A stretch of DNA of 15,899 bases from DRGT01 sp022567895 (GCA_022567895.1 JADFGC010000025.1:1-15899); one strand, 5' to 3'; shown: positions 1 to 6,635, counted from the stretch's first letter. Numbers and translations: made by a program. Notes: a model not told the origin generated them from the letters alone.

Positions 1-399
1 TACAGGACCAAATTGAGAATCATTTTGAAGACCAACAATTAGTTCAACACCTTTTGGAACCATCTTTTCAAGTAAAATTCCTTTAACGTTGACTCCTTTC
101 TTTTTTGATAACCTACCATACATGTCTCTGAACGTCTTTTTGACATCACCGATATCGTCAATTCCAACTTTAACACCACCAACATCTGTTTTGTGAAGAA
201 TTTGTGGTGAAACAACTTTCATTACTAGAGGAAAGCCAAGTCTTTTGGCTGCCTTTGCAGCTTCAGCTTCTGATGTAACTAGTGCAAAACCAGGAACTGA
301 AATTCCATATTTTTTTAGAATTGATTTTGATAACTCTTCTGTGATAATCTTATGATCAGTCTTGATTGTTTCATCAAAGATTTGTTTCACAGAAGCCAT
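1..399 (-). CDS. ADP-forming acyl-CoA synthetase, beta (ATP-grasp) subunit, 5' part
   Basis: The gene reads from an ATG at 399 leftward and runs off the window, so only the first 133 residues are visible. The N-terminus begins MASVKQIFDETIK and is followed by the ATP-grasp lid and nucleotide region: 'LGFPLVMKVVSPQILHKTDVGG' spans about residues 55-76 and 'GVELIVGLQNDSQFGPV' is at the window edge. Both are typical of the beta subunit (or beta half) of acetyl-CoA synthetase (ADP-forming). That family interconverts acyl-CoA + ADP + Pi with acid + CoA + ATP. Related ADP-forming synthetases activate 3-hydroxypropionate and 4-hydroxybutyrate in thaumarchaeal carbon fixation, but the substrate here cannot be read. 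Because ATP-grasp lies at the N-terminus, this is a stand-alone beta subunit or a beta-first fusion, not the common alpha-beta order. A TATA-like stretch (425-435, minus) lies about 31 nt upstream of the ATG. Confidence 0.85.
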   Translation of the reverse strand, partial: MASVKQIFDETIKTDHKIITEELSKSILKKYGISVPGFALVTSEAEAAKAAKRLGFPLVMKVVSPQILHKTDVGGVKVGIDDIGDVKKTFRDMYGRLSKKKGVNVKGILLEKMVPKGVELIVGLQNDSQFGPV

Positions 400-424
400 A
401 ATTAGATCGTTGAGATCTTAATTC

Positions 425-435
425 AATATATTAAA
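425..435 (-). promoter_or_regulatory. TATA-like box of the acyl-CoA synthetase gene
   Basis: The minus strand reads TTTAATATATT, centred about 31 nt upstream of the ATG at 399. This fits an archaeal TATA box serving a transcript with little or no leader. Confidence 0.5.
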
Positions 436-441
436 CTTTGG

Positions 442-573
442 TCACAAGTTGAAAGCTGATTTGAAATTTTTGTAAAAAGTATCCATATTCATCTTAACGG
501 TTGAAAGATTTGCATCAATATCCTTTGCTGGCTCGATGCACGGAATTTTTTCTAACTTTTCTTGTATTTTCAT
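442..573 (-). CDS. Small ORF, 43 residues, unknown function
   Basis: An ATG at 573 opens a 43-codon frame that stops with TGA at 442-444. The peptide starts MKIQEKLEKIPCIEPAKDID and ends YKNFKSAFNL. It looks helical, with mixed charge and one cysteine, and I recognise no family. An in-frame TGA five codons upstream of the ATG fixes the start. A TATA-like sequence (599-608, minus, CAATATACAT) sits about 30 nt upstream, the usual spacing for leaderless archaeal genes. The frame fills most of the gap between the acyl-CoA synthetase gene and the TOPRIM gene. No homology check was possible, so it may be spurious, but the promoter spacing and protein-like composition argue for a real small gene. 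Confidence 0.45.
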   Translation of the reverse strand: MKIQEKLEKIPCIEPAKDIDANLSTVKMNMDTFYKNFKSAFNL

Positions 574-578
574 AAAGT

Positions 579-608
579 GTTTAATATGTCAAATTGAAAT
601 GTATATTG
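579..608. promoter_or_regulatory. Overlapping divergent TATA-like boxes, 43-residue ORF and TOPRIM gene
   Basis: GTTTAATATG at 579-588 (plus) lies about 25 nt before GTG 608 and 16 nt before ATG 599 of the TOPRIM gene. CAATATACAT at 599-608 (minus) lies about 30 nt before ATG 573 of the small ORF. The two promoters would occupy the same ~30 bp and could interfere with each other. Confidence 0.4.
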
Positions 609-985
609 TGCAAGTAACTGAGCAGGAAGTTCAGGATGTTAAAGATTTTATTTTGTTGCTAAATTACCAGGTGAACAGTGTAGTAATTGTTGAGGGAAAA
701 CGTGACTCAGCAGCCTTAAAAAAATTAGGATTCTCAGGAACAGTTTTTGAATTGCATAGATTTGGAGGAATGATAAAGTTTGTTGATTATGTTGCAAAGT
801 ATGAGAGATTGATTGTGTTACTAGATGGTGATAGAAAGGGAAAATATCTAACTGGAAAAATTATTGAGCAGTTACAACACAGAACCAAAGTTGATTTATC
901 ATTCAAAAGGCGTCTCGTTTCAATTACAAAAGGAAAAATTAGATTTATTGAACAACTAGTTTGTTATGAATCGTTTTTTGGCTAA
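599..985 (+). CDS. Small stand-alone TOPRIM-domain protein
   Basis: A protein of 128 residues built almost entirely of a TOPRIM fold. The conserved Glu is E32 in VVIVEGKRD, and the DxD motif is D76/D78 in LIVLLDGDRKGK. These are the metal-coordinating residues of primases, topoisomerases, OLD nucleases and RNase M5-like proteins. Its size and arrangement match the small archaeal TOPRIM proteins, whose role is not well defined; nucleic-acid cleavage or binding is an inference. I chose ATG 599 because the 21 codons upstream (from 536) encode a Cys/Phe-rich stretch unlike the domain. GTG 608, three codons further in, is an alternative that fits the TATA-like box at 579-588 better (25 nt). The gene converges on gdh, and its TAA interlocks with the gdh TAG (CTAA at 982-985). 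A T6 tract at 974-979 just before the stop may help termination. Confidence 0.75.
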   Translation: MYIVQVTEQEVQDVKDFILLLNYQVNSVVIVEGKRDSAALKKLGFSGTVFELHRFGGMIKFVDYVAKYERLIVLLDGDRKGKYLTGKIIEQLQHRTKVDLSFKRRLVSITKGKIRFIEQLVCYESFFG

Positions 986-2256
986 GGCCAGATTCCTTTG
1001 AGATTGAATGCTTCAACCACTCTACTTACTCCAACAACCATTGCAGCTTTTCTCATATCAATCTTGTATTTCTTTGAAACTGCGAGAGTGTCTTTGAATC
1101 CTCTAACTATATTGGCTTCCATTTTGCTTGCAACTTCGTTAAAGCTCCAATAGTATCCCATATTGTTTTGCACCCATTCTAGATACGAAATACATACTCC
1201 TCCAGAGTTTGCTAAAATATCTGGAATTACCATTATCTTTTTCTTGTAAATTATCGGGTCAGCTTCTGGCAAAGTTGGGCCGTTTGCAGCTTCACCAATG
1301 ATTTTACATTGTAATTTCTTTGCAATCTTTGCATCAATTTGGTTCTCAAGTGCTGCTGGAACTAGGATGTCACATTTTGTTGTAAGAAGTTGTTCTGTGG
1401 AAATCTTTTTGGAACCTGGGAAACCAACTACAGTTCCTTTTTTTGCCTTCCAGTCTATCAGTTTTTTGACTTTAAATCCATTTGGCACTATGATAGAGCC
1501 CTTTGAATCGCTAGCTGCAATTACTTTAGCACCCATTTTTTCAAGATATTCGCCTGAAAAAGTAGAAGCGTTTCCAAATCCTTGTAAAACAACTTTAGCA
1601 CCTTTTAGTTTGATTTTCAAAACTTTAGCTGCTTCTCTAATGCAGTAAGCATTACCCATTCCAGTTGCAACATTTCTTGCAAGTGAACCACCCATCGGGA
1701 TTGGTTTTCCTGTAATAACACCTGGTTGATAGCGGTTTCCTTGTAATTTACTAAATGTGTCCATGATTTGCGTCATTTCTCTACCAGTTGTGTAAACATC
1801 AGGAGCTGGAATATCTTTTTCTGGACCAATAACTTCTGAAATTTGATAAGCAAATCTTCTTGTTAGTCTTTCTAACTCACCATCGCTTAGTTTTTCTTTT
1901 TTAGGATTAATGTAAATGCCACCTTTTCCACCTCCAAAGGGAACATCGACAAGTGCGCATTTCCATGTCATCCATGATGAAAGTGCCATTACTTCACGTT
2001 CCATGTATTCGACGCCACCTTCAGGATCAAAGTATCTAATTCCACCTTTGTATGGGCCCCTGTCGTTGTTGTGTTGACATCTAAAACCAATGAAAATTCT
2101 AATCTTTCCGTTATCAAGTTTAACTGGAAGTTTTAATCGTAAAATTCTATTTGGAATTGCCAAGTATTCTCGCATTCCTTTGTCTTTAATTCCTAAAACA
2201 TCACATGCATCATTGACTTGTTTGGTTGCATTATCAAATGGATCTGCCTTTACCAA
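982..2256 (-). CDS. gdhA: Glutamate dehydrogenase (Glu/Leu/Phe/Val dehydrogenase family)
   Basis: This 424-residue protein is of usual length for hexameric archaeal GDH, which reversibly aminates 2-oxoglutarate with ammonium and NAD(P)H in the cytoplasm. The N-terminal substrate domain carries K99 (TWKCALVDVPFGGG), the catalytic Lys K111 in GGGKGGI, and the catalytic Asp D153 in PAPDVYT. The C-terminal Rossmann domain has GFGNAS at 226-231 in place of the more common third Gly. The NAD versus NADP preference cannot be settled by eye. The start is a TTG at 2256: no ATG or GTG is available in frame upstream, and a TATA box (2281-2290, minus, CTTAAATATT) lies 29 nt away, so a leaderless TTG start is well supported. 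In an ammonia oxidiser the enzyme would assimilate ammonium. It is divergent from the epimerase gene and convergent with the TOPRIM gene, sharing the tetranucleotide CTAA. Confidence 0.95.
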   Translation of the reverse strand: MVKADPFDNATKQVNDACDVLGIKDKGMREYLAIPNRILRLKLPVKLDNGKIRIFIGFRCQHNNDRGPYKGGIRYFDPEGGVEYMEREVMALSSWMTWKCALVDVPFGGGKGGIYINPKKEKLSDGELERLTRRFAYQISEVIGPEKDIPAPDVYTTGREMTQIMDTFSKLQGNRYQPGVITGKPIPMGGSLARNVATGMGNAYCIREAAKVLKIKLKGAKVVLQGFGNASTFSGEYLEKMGAKVIAASDSKGSIIVPNGFKVKKLIDWKAKKGTVVGFPGSKKISTEQLLTTKCDILVPAALENQIDAKIAKKLQCKIIGEAANGPTLPEADPIIYKKKIMVIPDILANSGGVCISYLEWVQNNMGYYWSFNEVASKMEANIVRGFKDTLAVSKKYKIDMRKAAMVVGVSRVVEAFNLKGIWP

Positions 2257-2280
2257 GATACCCGCTTCAGGATTGGAGAC

Positions 2281-2290
2281 AATATTTAAG
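2281..2290 (-). promoter_or_regulatory. TATA box of gdhA
   Basis: The minus strand reads CTTAAATATT, centred 29 nt before the TTG start at 2256. This spacing supports a leaderless gdhA transcript beginning at or very near the TTG. Confidence 0.6.
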
Positions 2291-2346
2291 TTTCGTCTAG
2301 ATTTTCAAATTTTTCAACCACTCAAAACCAAAATTTGGATCTAAAC

Positions 2347-2354
2347 GTTAAATC
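2347..2354 (+). promoter_or_regulatory. TATA-like box of the epimerase gene
   Basis: GTTAAATC is centred about 30 nt before the TTG start at 2381. Together with the gdhA box it makes a compact divergent promoter region of 124 bp (2257-2380). Confidence 0.5.
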
Positions 2355-2380
2355 CTCAAAATGTAATAGCTAATCTAGAT

Positions 2381-3280
2381 TTGAAAGTTCTTTTAACTGG
2401 AGCATCAGGATTCATTGGTTCTAGATTAGCAAAGTCACTTTCGAAAGAGGGACATGATGTCACTGCCCTAATTCATGAAAATGAACTCGATGACACTTCG
2501 ATTAAAAACATCAACGGGGACATTACAGATGATGAACTCTCATTTCCAAACGAGATTTACGATGTTGTTTATCATCTTGCCGCTGTAACACCTCTTGAAA
2601 AAAACAAGAAGGTTTTGAAGGAAGTAAACTATGATGGAACTGTCAATTTTTTTGAAAAAATTAAGAATAGAACAAAATTTTTCATTTACATTTCAGGTTT
2701 AGGAGTTTTTGGTGACCCAGGAGAGGATATTATTGATGAATCTGCTCCACTAAAACCTCATACTGACTATGCAAAAATTCGTCTTGATGCTCAAAAATAT
2801 CTAGAATCTCATTGTAAAGAAAATTCTGTGCCATTTGCTGTAGCATATTTAGGTGAAGTGTATGGGAATGGAGGATGGTTTTCATCGATAATTCTTGATA
2901 AATTACAAAACGGAAAATTCAGATTGCCTGGTGGAGGAGAATACTATAGAAACTATGTTCATGTTGATGATGCTGTAGATGCATTAATTGCAATCGGGGA
3001 AAGAGATGCCTTTGATGAATCGTTTATTGTAACAGATTCTGAACCTGCATTATTCAAGGATTTCATTTACTATATTTGTGATTTGATGGAATTAAAACGC
3101 CCAGGAAAGGTTCCTGTAATGTTGGCAAAAGCTGTCTTAGGAGGAGATGCAGTAAAGTTGTTAACGACATCGATGAAAACATCAAACAAAAAAATTTTAG
3201 AGATTTCTCCTTTCAATTATCCTAATTACAAAAAGGGATTAGATAACGTAATTTCAGAAATTAAATTTCTTCAGAGATAG
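2381..3280 (+). CDS. NAD(P)-dependent epimerase/dehydratase (extended SDR) with YxxxR active site
   Basis: A protein of 299 residues with the extended-SDR fold. The nucleotide-binding motif TGASGFIG is at residues 6-13, the HLAA segment at about 65-68, the catalytic Ser S105 in YISGLGVFG, and the catalytic Tyr Y130. The residue four after Tyr, normally Lys in YxxxK, is Arg (R134, codon CGT) in DYAKIRLDAQKY. The family acts on nucleotide-sugars or similar substrates; the substrate here is unknown. The start is TTG 2381, with a TATA-like box about 30 nt upstream. No ATG or GTG in frame is available upstream, the nearby ATG at 2361 being out of frame. The 3' end overlaps the convergent regulator gene by 10 bp, and a T6 tract at 3283-3288 just past the stop may terminate the transcript inside that gene. 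Confidence 0.9.
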   Translation: MKVLLTGASGFIGSRLAKSLSKEGHDVTALIHENELDDTSIKNINGDITDDELSFPNEIYDVVYHLAAVTPLEKNKKVLKEVNYDGTVNFFEKIKNRTKFFIYISGLGVFGDPGEDIIDESAPLKPHTDYAKIRLDAQKYLESHCKENSVPFAVAYLGEVYGNGGWFSSIILDKLQNGKFRLPGGGEYYRNYVHVDDAVDALIAIGERDAFDESFIVTDSEPALFKDFIYYICDLMELKRPGKVPVMLAKAVLGGDAVKLLTTSMKTSNKKILEISPFNYPNYKKGLDNVISEIKFLQR

Positions 3281-3657
3281 ACTTTTTTCGAATTCATTTT
3301 TCTATCCAATTTGTCAATTGCCTCATCAAGCGCCCCGATGTTGTACTCTAGAAAGTTTGAGATGTGAAACATTGCACCATATTTTTCACCAATCTTTGTA
3401 ACAAGATTATTTTTTTCCATGACTCTCATATGATGCTGAACCGCTTTGTAATCAAGATCAAGTTCTTGAGCAAGTTGATGTGTATTGTATGGTCTTTGCA
3501 AAAGTAACATTACAACTCTAAGTCTAGTATATCCACCTCTTGTTCCGGTGAACAAATAAAACAACAGTCTTTTTGTTTGTCGATCAGGCTTGTGAGTTTC
3601 TGATCCAGACTGGGCCTTTAGCAGTTCCTTAAATTCAAGCAGTTGAGTTGTAGTCAT
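3271..3657 (-). CDS. Winged-helix (ArsR-like) transcriptional regulator
   Basis: A protein of 128 residues. An N-terminal helix of about 30 residues is followed by a winged-helix domain: TRLRVVMLLLQRPYNTHQLA (helices 1-2), the recognition helix region LDLDYKAVQHHMRVMEKNNLV, and a wing around TKIGEKYGAMFHIS. The pattern matches ArsR/MarR-type DNA-binding domains of archaea, with no metal-binding Cys pair. A C-terminal amphipathic helix (DEAIDKLDRKMNS) could dimerise. The start is ATG 3657, with a TATA-like box (3681-3688, minus) about 27 nt upstream. The gene is divergent from psmA and convergent with the epimerase gene (10-bp overlap). The targets are unknown; a tandem 9-bp repeat in its own upstream region is a possible operator. 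Confidence 0.85.
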   Translation of the reverse strand: MTTTQLLEFKELLKAQSGSETHKPDRQTKRLLFYLFTGTRGGYTRLRVVMLLLQRPYNTHQLAQELDLDYKAVQHHMRVMEKNNLVTKIGEKYGAMFHISNFLEYNIGALDEAIDKLDRKMNSKKVYL

Positions 3658-3680
3658 TTTTGATTTCTGACCTTTGATTT

Positions 3681-3688
3681 TCTAAAAT
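3681..3688 (-). promoter_or_regulatory. TATA-like box of the winged-helix regulator
   Basis: The minus strand reads ATTTTAGA, about 27 nt before ATG 3657. A second AT-rich stretch (TTTTAAGG) lies a few bases further upstream, so the exact box is uncertain. Confidence 0.4.
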
Positions 3689-3702
3689 GCCTTAAAACAC
3701 TA

Positions 3703-3722
3703 TTTCCAGATCTTTTCCAGAT
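3703..3722. repeat. Tandem 9-bp direct repeat in the regulator-psmA divergent region
   Basis: TTTCCAGAT occurs at 3703-3711 and again at 3714-3722, 11 bp apart, which is one helical turn. It lies between the two divergent promoters and is a candidate protein-binding site, possibly for the neighbouring winged-helix regulator. Confidence 0.4.
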
Positions 3723-3754
3723 TGGGGTGTATGTGAGACTGGATTAATAATTAC

Positions 3755-3764
3755 CCTTAAATTG
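3755..3764 (+). promoter_or_regulatory. TATA box of psmA
   Basis: CCTTAAATTG is centred about 28 nt before ATG 3788, consistent with a short or absent leader. Confidence 0.55.
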
Positions 3765-3787
3765 ACTGAAGAGGGATTCGAAATGAA

Positions 3788-4516
3788 ATGATGTCATCAC
3801 GTGGCTATGATATGACGCCTACAATGTATTCTCCTGATGGAAGAATATACCAAGTAGAGTACGCTATTGAAACTGTCAAGCGGGGAACTCTTGCACTTGG
3901 TATCAAAAGCAAAGAGGGAATCATTATGGCAGTAGAAGAAAAGCTACGTTCTTTACAAACAGCCAACATTACTCAGAAAATTTTTCAAATAGATTTTCAT
4001 ATTGGTGTTGCAGCGGCAGGTTATATCCCAGATGCTAGAGTCCAAGTTGATAATGCTAGATTTTTCTCACAAGGAAACAGGCTAAACTATGATGAACCAG
4101 TTGAGGTTGAGACTGTTGCAAAACACTTGGCTGACCAATGTCATCAATTTACCCAATACTCTGGTGTAAGACCTTATGGTGTTGCATTAATCATTGCTGG
4201 AGTTGATCAAAAAGGTGAATCAATTTACATTACTGACCCAAGTGGAACCTTTGTTCCATATGCTGCAATAGCTATTGGAGCAGGAGCAGATGAGGTCAAT
4301 GACTTTTTGGAAAAAACCTACAATGCAGATATGAGTTTAGAAGATGTAGCTGCACTTGCAGTTGCTGCAATTAATCTTAAGGCAGAAGTAAAAGATGGAG
4401 CTAAAAACATCAAGATGGCCAAGATTACAAGCGATAAAAAAATTCTTGAAAAAATTTCAGACAGTGATCTGGAAAAATATGCACAGATAGCTGACCAAAA
4501 ATTCAAGCAAGATTAA
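3788..4516 (+). CDS. psmA: 20S proteasome alpha subunit
   Basis: A protein of 242 residues that aligns over its full length with archaeal alpha subunits. The alpha-type signature SPDGRIYQVEYA is at residues 15-26, followed by KRGTLALGIK. The pore-surface Lys that receives ATPase C-terminal HbYX tails corresponds to K64 (TQKIFQID). The outer rings of the 20S core gate substrate entry and are not catalytic. The gate motif is YDM (7-9), where most archaeal and eukaryotic alpha subunits have YDR. The start is ATG 3788, with a second in-frame ATG directly after it at 3791. A two-codon micro-ORF (ATG 3783) ends with a TGA that overlaps the psmA ATG as ATGA. No beta subunit or PAN/Cdc48 ATPase is in the window. 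Confidence 0.96.
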   Translation: MMSSRGYDMTPTMYSPDGRIYQVEYAIETVKRGTLALGIKSKEGIIMAVEEKLRSLQTANITQKIFQIDFHIGVAAAGYIPDARVQVDNARFFSQGNRLNYDEPVEVETVAKHLADQCHQFTQYSGVRPYGVALIIAGVDQKGESIYITDPSGTFVPYAAIAIGAGADEVNDFLEKTYNADMSLEDVAALAVAAINLKAEVKDGAKNIKMAKITSDKKILEKISDSDLEKYAQIADQKFKQD

Positions 4517-4550
4517 TTCCGTTCTTTATTTCTAATGTCTGACCAAATAC

Positions 4551-4559
4551 AAATTAATC
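4551..4559 (+). promoter_or_regulatory. TATA-like box of the ubiE-like/MFS operon
   Basis: AAATTAATC is centred 27 nt before ATG 4582. This is the main reason for preferring ATG 4582 over GTG 4573. Confidence 0.45.
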
Positions 4560-4581
4560 ATCATTTGGCAAAGTGTGTCAT

Positions 4582-5271
4582 ATGGGTCTAGGAAGTTATT
4601 GGGGAGAAGTTATTGATGTTCTGCGAGATATTATCCCAGTCTATGATAAGGTAAATTCTGCAATATCATTTGGCAAAGATGTTGAGCACAGAAATAGAGG
4701 AATTAATGGTAGAGTTTTACCTGGAAACAATATCCTTGACGCAGGTTCAGGTTTTGGGAATATGTCAAAGACTGCATCAAAACTATGTGATGGAAATATT
4801 TCAATCACTTTGTATGACCCGCTTGTTCCAATGTTAAAAAACACAAGCAGATTGTTTGAAAAAACTCCTGACTTGTCTTGCGGGGTCTTTGAGCACATTC
4901 CATTCAAGGATGAACAATTTGATGCTGTTTTATGTGGATATTCACTTCGCGATGCGATTAATCTTAGAATCGCAATTTCTGAAATTCATAGAGTTTTAAA
5001 AAAAGGAGGTAGATTTGTTATAGTTGATCTTGGAAAACCAGATTCTGCAATTATAAGATTTGGAGTTTCATTTTATCTGAGATTAATTCTTCCAATTGTT
5101 GCATTTGCAGCAGGTGGAAAACTTGGTCTAAAGTTTGGAACTCTCTATGGAACTTACAAGCGTTGGCCACAAAACAAAAAACTAGAATCTTTATTGCTAG
5201 AGAAATTTTCCAAGGTAGAATTCGAGAAAGATCTTATGGGTGGAGCAATTATGGTCGCCGCATACAAATGA
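4582..5271 (+). CDS. UbiE/COQ5-like SAM-dependent methyltransferase
   Basis: A protein of 229 residues from ATG 4582 (GTG 4573 would add MCH). A UbiE-like N-terminal stretch PVYDKVNSAISFGKDVEHRN (about 19-38) precedes SAM motif I LDAGSGFGN (52-60). Motif II follows as FDAVLCGYSLRD (about 113-124), then the post-motif loop KKGGRFVIVDLGKPDS (about 140-155). The family methylates the ring of demethylmenaquinone or related polyprenyl quinol precursors. Ammonia-oxidising archaea use menaquinones, so quinone biosynthesis is a reasonable inference, but UbiE-like enzymes also methylate other substrates. The final TGA overlaps the MFS ATG (ATGA, 5268-5271), showing co-translation with a transporter. 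Confidence 0.85.
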   Translation: MGLGSYWGEVIDVLRDIIPVYDKVNSAISFGKDVEHRNRGINGRVLPGNNILDAGSGFGNMSKTASKLCDGNISITLYDPLVPMLKNTSRLFEKTPDLSCGVFEHIPFKDEQFDAVLCGYSLRDAINLRIAISEIHRVLKKGGRFVIVDLGKPDSAIIRFGVSFYLRLILPIVAFAAGGKLGLKFGTLYGTYKRWPQNKKLESLLLEKFSKVEFEKDLMGGAIMVAAYK

Positions 5272-6419
5272 AAAAAACTCTGATTTTTGTTAATCTAGTT
5301 GGTTTACTCATTGGCGTTTCTTATGGAATGCATGGACCAATTTTTCCAATATTTGCAAAAAATGTAATTGATGCCTCTTATGCTGAACTCGGACTCATTG
5401 GATTTGCCAACTTCATTCCTTACATGTTTATTCCATTATTTGTTGGATTTTTGTTACACCGATTCAACAGCGGGTATCTTCTTACTGTTGGTGTCGTAAT
5501 CAATTCAGCTTCAATTTTTCTTCTATCAATTGTAGAATCTGTTCCTGAAATAATGGGAACTAGAATTATGACTGGAATTGCACATGCATTTTTCTGGCCA
5601 CCATGTGAATCAATTATTTCACAAGAAAGTTCTGGGCCTCAAAGGGTCAGAAACATCTCTTGGTTTACGGGATTTTTTGTTGCAGGATTTATGATTGGGC
5701 CACTTATAGCAAATATTTTTCTAGAGGATCTTGAATCATCGTACAGATTCCTATTTCAGATAGCATCTTATGTTTTGATTTCAGCTATATTGTTTTCAGT
5801 GCTAGTTTCAAGAGGAAGAGTTAGAAGCAAAGAAGGCACATTTTCTTTTTCATCAATCAAACAGATGGTAAAATTTCCTGTAGTGATTATAGTGCTAATT
5901 TACTGCACAGCATCATTTGGCATGATTTTGACAATATTTCCTGCATTTCTAAATGATCGTTCGATGTCAGGAAATGATATTTTGATATTGTATTTTATTT
6001 TTGGAATCTCTAGACTAGTTGCGTTAGCATTCGGCGAATTTTTTGCTAAAAGAACTAGCTTGACATTGATTGGAGCGACTTTTGCAATAGCATTTGGATT
6101 GATAATTGCATTTTCTTCAGATTCTCTAATCGAATTTGCTGCATCTATGTTATTGATGGGATTTGGTTTTAGCATATTTTTCCCACTAACGCTGGAAATT
6201 GTACTCTCAAAAACAAAAAGTGAAATCCATCACACTCTCATTGGTGCATATGAAACAACTTTTGGCATAGGTTGGGTTATTGGACCTGTTGCAGCAGGTT
6301 TAATTTCAGAATTTTCAGAAATTAGTGCTCCTTATCTTGTTTTCTTTGTACTAGGTCTTGGAATTGCAGCTCTATCAATTGCAAAAAGAAAATCTTTGGA
6401 ACCAAAAAAAAGTATTTAG
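5268..6419 (+). CDS. Major facilitator superfamily transporter
   Basis: A protein of 383 residues with about 12 predicted transmembrane helices in two halves separated by a charged loop near residues 181-195 (SRGRVRSKEGT). A motif-A-like loop (GFLLHRFNSGYLL, about 61-73) follows helix 2, and a motif-C-like segment FFVAGFMIGPLIANIF lies in helix 5. The latter is typical of proton-coupled antiporters, so export of a small molecule is plausible but the substrate is unknown. I chose ATG 5268 because it overlaps the stop of the upstream methyltransferase gene and begins a clean first membrane helix. An earlier in-frame start at 5163 would add 35 polar residues read through the methyltransferase gene. 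The 3' end shares the TTAG tetranucleotide with the convergent small basic gene. Confidence 0.9.
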   Translation: MKKTLIFVNLVGLLIGVSYGMHGPIFPIFAKNVIDASYAELGLIGFANFIPYMFIPLFVGFLLHRFNSGYLLTVGVVINSASIFLLSIVESVPEIMGTRIMTGIAHAFFWPPCESIISQESSGPQRVRNISWFTGFFVAGFMIGPLIANIFLEDLESSYRFLFQIASYVLISAILFSVLVSRGRVRSKEGTFSFSSIKQMVKFPVVIIVLIYCTASFGMILTIFPAFLNDRSMSGNDILILYFIFGISRLVALAFGEFFAKRTSLTLIGATFAIAFGLIIAFSSDSLIEFAASMLLMGFGFSIFFPLTLEIVLSKTKSEIHHTLIGAYETTFGIGWVIGPVAAGLISEFSEISAPYLVFFVLGLGIAALSIAKRKSLEPKKSI

Positions 6420-6613
6420 TAACGTGATTTTCTAATAGCGGCAATTTTTTGCCTTGATCTAGGAGTTTTTGTTTTAGCTTTTGCCTGTCTGACTTTGCCT
6501 TCCTTTTTTCTTATTTTTCCACTTCTTCTAGCAGCTTTTGTAATTTTTATTCTCAATTTTTGATGCTTTTTTTGCTCTTCAATTTCTTCAGCAGATGCGT
6601 TTCTTTGTATCAT
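6416..6613 (-). CDS. Small, very basic protein of unknown function
   Basis: A protein of 65 residues from ATG 6613, beginning MIQRNASAEEIEEQKKHQK and continuing into a Lys/Arg-rich helical tail ending KTPRSRQKIAAIRKSRY. About a third of the residues are Lys or Arg and there is no hydrophobic core, so binding to nucleic acid or the ribosome is a plausible inference. I do not recognise a named family. ATG 6622 and TTG 6631 lie in frame upstream; 6613 is preferred because the AT-rich box at 6636-6650 (minus) is then 29 nt away. Its TAA interlocks with the MFS TAG. An A8 run at 6404-6411 gives a T8 tract on its transcript just past the stop, a likely terminator. Confidence 0.7.
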   Translation of the reverse strand: MIQRNASAEEIEEQKKHQKLRIKITKAARRSGKIRKKEGKVRQAKAKTKTPRSRQKIAAIRKSRY

Positions 6614-6635
6614 ACGAATCATTCTGAACAAACTA

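Noticed and set aside
536..598. N-terminal extension of the TOPRIM protein from ATG 536
   Set aside because: The 21 extra residues are Cys/Phe-rich, unlike the rest of the protein, lie antisense to the 43-residue ORF, and are upstream of the TATA-like box at 579-588.
5163..5267. Longer MFS N-terminus from ATG 5163
   Set aside because: The added 35 residues are polar and come from reading the methyltransferase gene in another frame. ATG 5268 gives the ATGA overlap and the first membrane helix.
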